A DNA stretch of 64,000 nt, from positions 124,001 to 188,000 of the forward strand of contig CAYTTY010000001.1 of NCBI GenBank assembly GCA_964440935.1. Reading direction: 5' to 3'. Numbering within the stretch: position 1 is the first letter of the stretch; each line of letters opens with the position of its first letter. The stretch comes from WJJR01 sp964440935. GTDB lineage: Bacteria; Zixibacteria; MSB-5A5; WJJR01. The notes beneath the pieces are model-generated. The model was not told the DNA's origin, made no database searches, and saw only the letters and a list, made by a program, of their open reading frames with translations. Of the stretch, positions 57,672-64,000 are shown piece after piece. Position numbers and translations under genes: made by a program.

Positions 57672-58301
57672 ATGGCGCGTTATCGTGATGCCAATTGCAA
57701 GTTGTGCCGGCGCGAGGGCGAAAAGCTCTTCTTGAAGGGCGCCCGGTGCCTGTCAGACAAATGTCCCATTGCCAAGGGTGCACCCCCGCCCGGACAGCAC
57801 GGCGCAAACATGCGCCGCAAGGTGTCCGAGTATGGGTTGCAATTGCGGGAAAAGCAGAAGGTGCGCCGCATCTATGGCATTCTGGAACGCCAGTTCCACA
57901 ACTACTACGTTAAGGCATCGAAGATGCGTGGGATCACCGGTGAAAACCTGATGGTCCTCCTCGAGCAGCGGCTCGATAACGTCGTGTACCGTCTCGGTTT
58001 TGCACCGTCCCGGAAGTCGGCGCGTCAGTTGGTGCGCCATCGACACTTTACCGTGAATGATCGCATTGTCGACATTCCGTCGTATCAGGTGAAACCTGGC
58101 GACGTGGTAAAAGTGTGCGAGAAATCAAAACGAATGGATATCATCCATATGGCTCTGAAGGAAGTCGGACGCGCGGCGGAGTTGCCGTGGTTCCGACTCG
58201 ATAAGGCCCGGCTGGAAGGGGAAATGCTCAACATTCCGACGCGTTTGGAAATCCCGACGCCGGCTCAGGAGCAATTGATCGTAGAACTCTACTCCAAGTA
58301 A
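57672..58301 (+). CDS. rpsD: Small-subunit ribosomal protein uS4
   Basis: 209 residues. The N-terminus has four Cys (9, 12, 26, 31; CKLCRREG ... CLSDKC), the zinc-binding form. S4 RNA-binding domain: LEQRLDNVVYRLGFAPSRKS and VRHRHFTVNDRIVDIPSYQV. A primary 16S binder; in E. coli it represses the alpha operon. Confidence 0.97.
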   Translation: MARYRDANCKLCRREGEKLFLKGARCLSDKCPIAKGAPPPGQHGANMRRKVSEYGLQLREKQKVRRIYGILERQFHNYYVKASKMRGITGENLMVLLEQRLDNVVYRLGFAPSRKSARQLVRHRHFTVNDRIVDIPSYQVKPGDVVKVCEKSKRMDIIHMALKEVGRAAELPWFRLDKARLEGEMLNIPTRLEIPTPAQEQLIVELYSK

Positions 58302-58330
58302 GGTGTGGATTCGCGGGAGGCACAGATACA

Positions 58331-59341
58331 ATGAAATGGAAAGCGATGACCATGCCCAAGGAATTCGTGGTGGACGAACAATCGCGTACGCCGACGTATG
58401 CGCGGTTCTACATCGAGCCGTTGGAACGCGGGTTTGGACACACGATTGGGAATGCGTTGCGGCGGACGTTGATCTCCTCGTTGCAGGGGGCGGCGGTCAC
58501 GGCGGTGCGTCTCGAAGGTGTGTTGCACGAGTTCTCGACGATTCCTGGCGTCTTGGAGGATGTGACCGACATCGTGTTGAACATCAAACGGATTCGTCCG
58601 CAGATGCTCGGCGACGAGGGTGCCACGCTGGTGCTCGACGTCGAGGAAGTAGGACGGTATGGCGCCGGTCACATCGAAGAGAATCCGAATATCAAGATCC
58701 ACAATCCTGACCAGCACATCCTGGAATTGACCAAGGCGGCGCGTGTTCGCATCGAAATGGATATCAACTCGGGACGCGGCTATGTGGTGGCTGAACAGAA
58801 CAAGCGGCCCGACCAGCCGGCCGGGACGATTCCGGTCGATGCGCTCTTTTCGCCGGTCATCAAGACGCGCTACGAAGTGGAAAACACGCGTGTCGGGCAG
58901 CGCACCGACTATGACCGCTTGATCCTCGACATCTGGACCGATGGCACGATTACGCCGGAAGACTCGATGTCGTATGCGGCGAAGATCCTTAAAGACCACA
59001 TGCAGGTCTTCATTACGTTTGAAGAGGAGTTTGTTGAAGAGCGTGCCGAGGAAGTCGACGAGGAAACGTTGCGCATTCGTCAGTTGCTGAAGATGCGTGT
59101 CGACGAGTTGGAATTGTCGGTGCGCTCGTCGAACTGCCTGCGTGCGGCGAATATCGTGACGCTCGAGGACTTGGTACGACGCACGGAATCGGAAATGCTC
59201 AAGTACCGCAACTTCGGTCGTAAGTCGCTGACCGAGCTGAACGGCATTCTGTCCGAACTCGGACTGTCGTTCGGTATGGACGTTGACAAGTACAAAGATC
59301 CCAACGAAAAGTCGGCCGAGCCGGCGGAAATGATGATGTAA
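58331..59341 (+). CDS. rpoA: RNA polymerase alpha subunit
   Basis: 336 residues; GGGAGG lies 10 nt before the ATG, and ATG 58346 or 58352 are alternatives. N-terminal dimerisation domain: YIEPLERGFGHTIGNALRRT. The C-terminal domain binding UP elements and activators includes LELSVRSSNCLRAANIVTLE and RNFGRKSLTELNGIL. Ends in an acidic/Met tail. Confidence 0.98.
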   Translation: MKWKAMTMPKEFVVDEQSRTPTYARFYIEPLERGFGHTIGNALRRTLISSLQGAAVTAVRLEGVLHEFSTIPGVLEDVTDIVLNIKRIRPQMLGDEGATLVLDVEEVGRYGAGHIEENPNIKIHNPDQHILELTKAARVRIEMDINSGRGYVVAEQNKRPDQPAGTIPVDALFSPVIKTRYEVENTRVGQRTDYDRLILDIWTDGTITPEDSMSYAAKILKDHMQVFITFEEEFVEERAEEVDEETLRIRQLLKMRVDELELSVRSSNCLRAANIVTLEDLVRRTESEMLKYRNFGRKSLTELNGILSELGLSFGMDVDKYKDPNEKSAEPAEMMM

Positions 59342-59363
59342 GCAGGGCGGAGGAGTTGTTGCA

Positions 59364-59852
59364 ATGCGGCACATGAAAGTCGGCAAGAAGCTGGGACGGA
59401 CACCTGCGCACCGTCGGGCCATGATTGGCAACATGGCGACGTCGCTCTTTCGCCAATATGCCGTGGTGACCACGACGCCCAAGGCGCGCGCCGTGCGTTC
59501 GGCCGCGGAGAAACTGATTACCCTTGGCAAGCGTGGCGATCTGCATGCGCGCCGCCTCGCCTCGCGCCAGGTGAATGATCGCGGTGTGCTGCAGAAGCTT
59601 TTCGATGAAATCGCGCCGCAGTTCGCCACGCGGCCGGGCGGGTATACGCGCATCGTCAAGATGGGGCAGCGTCGCGGTGACGGCGCCGAGTTGGCGCGGC
59701 TCGAACTGGTGATTCCCAAAGCAGCGCCCAAGCGTTCGGAAGAGAAAGGCAAGGGCAAAGGACGGAAGCGCGCCCGTCAGACGCCGGCGGGATCGGCCAA
59801 GTCGCAGATTAAGACCCAGAAGAAAGAGGAATCGAGCGAGGACAAAGAGTGA
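59364..59852 (+). CDS. rplQ: Large-subunit ribosomal protein bL17
   Basis: 162 residues (MRHMKVGKKLGRTPAHRRAM; GGYTRIVKMGQRRGDGAELA). After the normal end near residue 120 comes a Lys-rich, then acidic tail (KGKGKGRKRARQTP, later ESSEDKE). Last gene of the ribosomal block; a terminator follows. Confidence 0.96.
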   Translation: MRHMKVGKKLGRTPAHRRAMIGNMATSLFRQYAVVTTTPKARAVRSAAEKLITLGKRGDLHARRLASRQVNDRGVLQKLFDEIAPQFATRPGGYTRIVKMGQRRGDGAELARLELVIPKAAPKRSEEKGKGKGRKRARQTPAGSAKSQIKTQKKEESSEDKE

Positions 59853-59872
59853 GCTGGGCAACACGTTGACTC

Positions 59873-59901
59873 AGGCAACCCCTCCGGGTTGCCTTTTTTG
59901 T
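59873..59901 (+). terminator. Terminator behind rplQ
   Basis: GGCAACCC, loop CTCC, GGGTTGCC, then TTTTTTG. It closes the 32-kb translation block. Confidence 0.95.
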
Positions 59902-59942
59902 TTGTGCTCGCACCGGTATGGGCGATACTTCCCTGAACGCCT

Positions 59943-60401
59943 ATGTCCCCAAACACCAACAATTCGCGATGGCGTGGCTTGCTGCTGGGCATACTGATCA
60001 TCGTGTTGATCATCGCGGGTTCGATTTCACTGGTGCGGTTCCGCAATCGTGATCGTGGAACCACTCGAGCGGTCTTGTGGGCACTGGATGATTTGGCGGC
60101 TGCATCGCCGGAGCTGACGGCAGACGTCTTTGCACCCCAGCGGTACCCTATTGCCTTGCAACGGTTCCGCACACAGGTCGAATCGCATGAGCTGCCGGTC
60201 GACTCGGTACGCGCATTCTATCACGAATATGCATTGCATGCCCGTGACGGCGAATTGGATGCCGACGATCTGCGTGTTCTTGGTCCGTTTCTCGGTCTTA
60301 CACCTGCTCCAGCACCGCCGGATACGACAGTATCGACGACTGTATCCCGTAACGACACAATACGCACAACACCTTCCGATACCGGGAGGGGATCGCGATA
60401 G
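59943..60401 (+). CDS. Hypothetical single-pass membrane protein
   Basis: 152 residues, not recognised. A basic N-terminus (NNSRWR) precedes one membrane helix (GLLLGILIIVLIIAGSISLV), so the protein is anchored with its C-terminus outside the cytoplasm. A helical region follows (VLWALDDLAAASPELTADVF, IALQRFRTQVESHELPVDSV), then a Pro/Thr/Ser-rich tail. The stop codon directly abuts the ATG of deoB, so it is probably the first gene of the deoxynucleoside operon. No ribosome-binding site better than weak is visible. Function unknown. Confidence 0.65.
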   Translation: MSPNTNNSRWRGLLLGILIIVLIIAGSISLVRFRNRDRGTTRAVLWALDDLAAASPELTADVFAPQRYPIALQRFRTQVESHELPVDSVRAFYHEYALHARDGELDADDLRVLGPFLGLTPAPAPPDTTVSTTVSRNDTIRTTPSDTGRGSR

Positions 60402-61568
60402 ATGAACCGGTCCATTGTCATCGTCCTGGATGCCTGTGGGATTGGCGATGCTCCCGATAGCATCGACTTCGGTGACCAAGGCTCAAACACGATCGTGCAC
60501 ACCGCAAAGGCTGTCGGTGGACTCGACTGCCCGACGTTGGGTGCGCTGGGCCTTGGGTGCATCATCGATGTCCCCGGCGTTCCCGCCAAGCCACATTCAA
60601 TCGGTTCATACGGGACAATGCAGCCGCAATCCCCCGGAAAAGATTCCACATCGGGACATTGGGAGCTGCTCGGTCTGATCCTCGACAAGCCATTTCCTAC
60701 CTATCCGGATGGATTCGGCGAACACATCATTAAGCCGTTCGCCGAGCAGACCGGTCGCGACGTGTTGGGCAACAAGGCGGCGTCCGGGACCGAGATCATT
60801 CAGGAGTTGGGCGATGAGCGCTTGGCAACGGGAAGCCTGATCGTCTACACGTCGGCCGATTCCGTATTTCAGGTTGCCGCGCATGAGGATATGGTGCCGG
60901 TCGAGGAGTTGTACCGGTATTGTGAAATTGCCAGGCAGATTCTCAGTGGTGACGATGCCGTTGGGCGTGTGATCGCTCGACCGTTTGTCGGCGAGTCGGG
61001 ATCGTATCAAAGAACGGAGCGGCGTCGGGATTTCTCGATGACGCCGCCGCGACCGACAGTTCTTGATTTGGCGAAGCAAGCCGGTCTCCCGACAATCGGA
61101 ATCGGCAAGATTGATGATCTGTTCGCCGGACAGGGGCTCACCGATACGTGCCATACAACCGCCAATGACGACGGGATGAAGGCCACGTGCGATGCGTTGC
61201 GTGAGCATGAACGCGGACTGATTGTCACCAACCTGGTCGAGACCGATATGCTGTGGGGACATCGTAATGATCCGGTGGGATTTGCACGGGCTTTGGCGCG
61301 CGTTGATGAGCAACTCGATGAGGTGCTGGGGCTGATGTTGCCCGATGATATCCTGCTTATCTCCGCTGACCACGGGTGTGATCCGACCACGCCGTCGACC
61401 GATCACTCGCGTGAGATCGTGCCGCTATTGGTTTACGGTGCCTCACTTCGCTCTGGAATTGACCTTGGGCGACGTACCACATTTGCAGATCTGGGTGCGA
61501 CCGTTGCCGAGGCGTTGCAGTTGCCCGGCGATGTCGTTGGAACGAGTGTTCTCAGTCAACTATCATGA
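60402..61568 (+). CDS. deoB: Phosphopentomutase DeoB
   Basis: 388 residues of the alkaline phosphatase-like superfamily. Manganese site blocks: VIVLDACGIGDAPDSIDFGD at the N-terminus and SADHGCDPTTPSTDHSRE near the C-terminus; KDSTSGHWELLGL carries the phospho-acceptor Thr region. It converts deoxyribose-1-phosphate (or ribose-1-phosphate) to the 5-phosphate, the step before DeoC. Its end overlaps cdd by 4 bp, so translation is coupled. Confidence 0.95.
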   Translation: MNRSIVIVLDACGIGDAPDSIDFGDQGSNTIVHTAKAVGGLDCPTLGALGLGCIIDVPGVPAKPHSIGSYGTMQPQSPGKDSTSGHWELLGLILDKPFPTYPDGFGEHIIKPFAEQTGRDVLGNKAASGTEIIQELGDERLATGSLIVYTSADSVFQVAAHEDMVPVEELYRYCEIARQILSGDDAVGRVIARPFVGESGSYQRTERRRDFSMTPPRPTVLDLAKQAGLPTIGIGKIDDLFAGQGLTDTCHTTANDDGMKATCDALREHERGLIVTNLVETDMLWGHRNDPVGFARALARVDEQLDEVLGLMLPDDILLISADHGCDPTTPSTDHSREIVPLLVYGASLRSGIDLGRRTTFADLGATVAEALQLPGDVVGTSVLSQLS

Positions 61569-61966
61569 CCAGTTTGAAACCGCCAGAACATGATGCTGTG
61601 ATCGCTGCGAAGGCCGCACGTGAGCATGCATACGCGCCGTATTCAGGCCGCCATGTTGGCGCCGCGATTATCACCTGCGACGGCCGGATCTTCTCGGCGT
61701 GCAATCTGGAAAACAAATCGGATACGTTATGGGTGTGCGCCGAGCGTAGCGCGATTGCGACCTCGGTCGCGCACGGACACCGGGACTTCCATACGGTCGT
61801 GGTGGCCGCGCCTGACGGTCGGTTCTGGCCGCCGTGCGAGAAATGCCGTCAGGTGATCAGCGAATTCGCCCCTGACGCCGAGATCATCATGTGCACCGAC
61901 AACGGCGACGTACTGCGCAAAAAACTGAGCGATCTTCCGTCGCGACCGTTTGAGGCGGACGCATGA
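61565..61966 (+). CDS. cdd: Cytidine deaminase
   Basis: 133 residues, the small tetrameric type. Zinc/catalytic residues Cys58 and Glu60 in VCAERSAI and Cys91/Cys94 in PPCEKCRQ; the N-terminus has AYAPYSGRHVGAAI. Deaminates (deoxy)cytidine to (deoxy)uridine, feeding the deoxyribose branch. Overlaps deoB and the EutN gene by 4 bp each. Confidence 0.95.
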   Translation: MTSLKPPEHDAVIAAKAAREHAYAPYSGRHVGAAIITCDGRIFSACNLENKSDTLWVCAERSAIATSVAHGHRDFHTVVVAAPDGRFWPPCEKCRQVISEFAPDAEIIMCTDNGDVLRKKLSDLPSRPFEADA

Positions 61967-62232
61967 GACTTGGATACGTCACCGGCCCCCTCTGGAACGG
62001 ACGCCAGCATCCCGACCTGGATGGCGCCAAGCTATTAATTGTGCAGTTCGTCAATGGGGGATTGGAGCCGATTGATGACTACGCCGTCTGCATCGACAGT
62101 GTCGGTGCCGGTCGTGGGGAATGGGTGATCACAGTAGCCGGGTCGTCGGCGCGTCTCACTGAGACGACCGAGAAACGTGCCACCGATCACGCCATTGTCG
62201 GCATTGTCGACACGATTGACCGGACGAGGTGA
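61963..62232 (+). CDS. EutN/CcmL-type microcompartment vertex protein
   Basis: 89 residues, normal family length. The fold signature is clear: MRLGYVTGPLWNGRQHPDLD, GAKLLIVQF, AVCIDSVGAGRGEWVITVAG, SSAR and the C-terminal HAIVGIVDTID. Such proteins form pentamers that cap the vertices of bacterial microcompartment shells. No hexameric shell gene (Pfam00936 type) lies in the window. The 4-bp overlap with cdd and 4-bp gap before deoC show it is a real member of this operon. Either the other shell genes lie elsewhere or the protein works without a shell. Confidence 0.88.
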   Translation: MRLGYVTGPLWNGRQHPDLDGAKLLIVQFVNGGLEPIDDYAVCIDSVGAGRGEWVITVAGSSARLTETTEKRATDHAIVGIVDTIDRTR

Positions 62233-62236
62233 GAGT

Positions 62237-63106
62237 TTGCCCAAACGGCGCAAAAGGCCAGTTGTCACGGCCGCCCAGATCGACGGTTCACAGAAGACCA
62301 TCACCGTTGAACCGGACGCTATCATAACACCGTCGGCCTATGACCGCGCCGCCAGTCTGGGTGTCTCTCTATTCAAACAATCTCAGCCGTCCGCGCCCGG
62401 TAGTCTGTCCACTACGTCCACCGAGTTCACCTCACCCAACATCGAACACCTTGTCCGCCGCATCGAACACACCAATCTCTCCCCAACAGCCACCCGACAG
62501 CACATCAGTCGCCTCTGCGATGAGGCCCGCACGCTCGGCTGTGCCGCGGTCTGTGTGAATCCGATTCATGTTCCATTGGCCGTCGAGTTGTGCACCGCGA
62601 CACAGACGCGGGTCTGCACAGTCATTGGTTTCCCCACCGGTGCGCATCACACCAAGGTGAAGATGGAAGAGGCATCGCGCGTGGTTGGCGACGGCGCACA
62701 CGAGGTCGACATGGTGGCCAATCACGCATTGCTGTTGCAGGATGAACTGTCCGCTTATGCCGCTGATATTCGCTGTGTGCGTCAGGCGATCGGCGATCGT
62801 GTAACACTCAAGGTCATTATCGAGGCATCACAGTTGTGCGAAGAGGACATCGTCCGTGCGGCGTTGGCGGCCGAGCAATCGGGCGCCAACTACGTGAAGA
62901 CGTCGACCGGAGTGTACGGGCAGGCGCGCATCGAGGATGTCCAGTTGCTGCGCCACGTGCTCCAACCGGCAACACAGATCAAAGCGGCTGGCGGGATCAA
63001 CGATGCGGCGTTTGCATTACAGCTGATCGATGCCGGAGCCGATCGCTTGGGGATGTCGAAGACGTTGGATGTGATTGGTGGTATTCGCTCTCAACGCCGC
63101 ACGTAG
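62237..63106 (+). CDS. deoC: Deoxyribose-phosphate aldolase with N-terminal extension
   Basis: 289 residues from TTG 62237 (GAGGTGAGAG upstream); an earlier in-frame start would overlap eutN. The aldolase domain begins near residue 71 (VRRIEHTNLSPTATRQHI). Class I residues are present: Asp158 (EVDMVAN), Lys192 (TLKVIIEAS) and Schiff-base Lys221 (YVKTSTGVYG). Converts deoxyribose-5-phosphate to glyceraldehyde-3-phosphate and acetaldehyde. Residues about 1-70 are an extra segment: basic start, TITVEPDAIITPSAYDRAAS, then a Ser/Thr-rich linker. That block resembles the N-terminus of EutT and suggests a microcompartment link (inference). The TAG stop is the first three bases of a repeat element. 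Confidence 0.93.
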   Translation: MPKRRKRPVVTAAQIDGSQKTITVEPDAIITPSAYDRAASLGVSLFKQSQPSAPGSLSTTSTEFTSPNIEHLVRRIEHTNLSPTATRQHISRLCDEARTLGCAAVCVNPIHVPLAVELCTATQTRVCTVIGFPTGAHHTKVKMEEASRVVGDGAHEVDMVANHALLLQDELSAYAADIRCVRQAIGDRVTLKVIIEASQLCEEDIVRAALAAEQSGANYVKTSTGVYGQARIEDVQLLRHVLQPATQIKAAGGINDAAFALQLIDAGADRLGMSKTLDVIGGIRSQRRT

Positions 63107-63398
63107 AGCGATCGTCAGAAGAACTGTCCGATTCCACCGTGCCGTCATGCGCCCTCGCATGACGGCTAACTCCGATTTCGACGAGATCATCATCCGTAGG
63201 GGCGTATTGCATACGCCCTTCGGTACAACGTCCTGCGACGGTTCGGGCGTATGCAATACGCCCCTACGAAAACACGCTTACTACGTAGCACACCTTTTTC
63301 AACACGCTCCCTCAAGGCCGGTGGCTCCCCCATGTAATCACCAAACCCACCGGGCTTCACTTCATCGCAATCGGAAGTGTAATCTGACAATCGCTCTA
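63104..63398. repeat. Miniature inverted-repeat element 4
   Basis: Left end TAGAGCGATCGTCAGA (then TCCGATT, to 63133); the right end, from CAATCGGAA at 63368, reads TCTGACAATCGCTCTA to 63398. Interior: a CGTCATGCG/CGCATGACG palindrome near 63143-63166 and the 24-bp inverted repeat at 63195-63268. The first and last three bases are the stop codons of deoC (plus) and the penicillin-binding protein gene (minus). Confidence 0.78.
63195..63268. repeat. 24-bp perfect inverted repeat, GTAGGGGCGTA family, copy B
   Basis: Arms 63195-63218 and 63245-63268 are exact complements (CGTAGGGGCGTATTGC start, GCAATACGCCCCTACG end) with a 26-nt spacer. Related to 9385-9455. Confidence 0.88.
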
Positions 63399-64000
63399 TA
63401 ACCGCCGTCGCCGTGACTTGCGATCTTTCCCATGAATCGGACACTCGGTCTCGGCGTCTTCTTTACGCAGAACAACTTCTTCGTGAGTGCCGGGACAATC
63501 CTCAGTGGCTTTGAAGAAACTCTCGTCGCACGCAGTGTAGGTGAACACACTTGGTGGCTGTACGAAGTCAATCGGCGGAAGTGAATCACAGGCGACTTTC
63601 ATGTACTCCGTCCAGATCGGCAATGCCGTTGCCGCGCCGGTGCCGGTGTGGTACCCCCCGATTGGTGTCTTCATATCATAACCAACCCACACGACGGTCG
63701 TAATCTGCGGCGTGAAACCGGCATACCAGTTGTCCATGTACTCGTTGGATGTTCCGGTTTTGCCCGCTGCCGGACGCGTAAAGCCGCGACGTCGCGCGCC
63801 CGCACCGGTACCGTTGCCACGCATCACTGATTCGAGCACATGCAGCACGACATACGAGTTCTGAGCCGACAATACTTCTTCGCGCACCGGTGTGGTATTG
63901 TCTTCAATCACTCCACCGAAGCGGTCAGTGATCTTCTTGATCAATGTTGGCTGTGTGCGAATGCCGCCATTGGGGAAGACCGAGTACGCGCCGGCCAGAT
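63396..64000 (-). CDS. Class A penicillin-binding protein (PBP1A type), C-terminal part
   Basis: The frame is open to the window end, so the 5' part is missing. Visible is the end of the transpeptidase domain: LAGAYSVFPNGGIRTQP, then the KTG box (GKTGTSNEYMDNWYAGFTP) and VVWVGYDMKTPIGG. The SxxK and SxN motifs and the glycosyltransferase half lie outside. The Cys-containing tail (TACDESF, TEDCPGTHEE, TECPIHG) and a basic end (DRKSRRRRL) follow. Bifunctional murein synthase, converging on deoC. Confidence 0.9.
   Translation of the reverse strand, partial: LAGAYSVFPNGGIRTQPTLIKKITDRFGGVIEDNTTPVREEVLSAQNSYVVLHVLESVMRGNGTGAGARRRGFTRPAAGKTGTSNEYMDNWYAGFTPQITTVVWVGYDMKTPIGGYHTGTGAATALPIWTEYMKVACDSLPPIDFVQPPSVFTYTACDESFFKATEDCPGTHEEVVLRKEDAETECPIHGKDRKSRRRRL

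Noticed and set aside
58289..59758. 489-codon open frame on the minus strand opposite rpoA and rplQ
   Set aside because: It is the shadow of highly biased codons in rpoA/rplQ; the translation is Arg-rich without domains, and rpoA/rplQ are certain.

Overview
The window is one contiguous piece of a bacterial chromosome of moderately high GC. It is Gram-negative: it encodes a TonB-dependent receptor, a PorV-like barrel, a complete Tol-Pal system, several lipoproteins and a class A penicillin-binding protein. The PorV/FlgD-like secretion proteins, the Tol-Pal set, the zinc-type ribosomal proteins and a bacterial microcompartment vertex protein together suggest a member of the Fibrobacteres-Chlorobi-Bacteroidetes superphylum or a related candidate phylum (for example Zixibacteria-like). 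This placement is inference; there is no rRNA in the window.

Layout. 1-6.7 kb: the 3' part of a TonB-dependent receptor, a large secreted protein with a FlgD-like C-terminus and a PorV/UPF0164-type barrel, closed by a strong terminator. 6.9-8.9 kb: a zinc N-acetylmuramoyl-L-alanine amidase. 8.9-10.2 kb: a gene-free island of nested inverted repeats between converging genes. 10.2-13.2 kb (minus strand): a sugar ABC importer (binding lipoprotein plus two permeases, no ATPase). 13.4-17.7 kb (minus): response regulator, histidine kinase, CBM9-like periplasmic protein and Spy/CpxP-like lipoprotein, resembling an envelope-stress circuit. 18.1-21.7 kb: rpmB, a multihaem c-type cytochrome lipoprotein and ligA. 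22.1-26.9 kb: tolQ-tolR-tolA/tonB-tolB-pal-cpoB. 26.9-27.6 kb: an unrecognised gene.

27.6-59.9 kb is an almost unbroken translation and transcription block on the plus strand: tRNA-Thr, tuf, rpmG, tRNA-Trp, secE, nusG, rplKAJL, rpoBC, rpsL, rpsG, fusA, then the complete S10, spc and alpha operons through rplQ, with a terminator behind rplQ. Two genes shorter than 60 codons (rpmG, rpmJ) and two tRNAs were found by direct reading. Sigma70-like promoters are visible before rpmB, tRNA-Thr/tuf and rpsJ.

59.9-63.1 kb: a small membrane protein followed by deoB-cdd-eutN-deoC, a deoxynucleoside-catabolic operon that includes a microcompartment vertex (EutN/CcmL) protein. Its DeoC has an N-terminal extension resembling the EutT N-terminus. 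This is the most unusual locus in the window. It converges on a class A penicillin-binding protein gene (minus strand, cut by the window end). A 295-bp inverted-repeat element lies exactly between them, and its ends supply the stop codons of both genes. Related elements occur in the 9-10 kb island, which also lies between converging genes; together they form a miniature repeat family with shared termini and different palindromic interiors.
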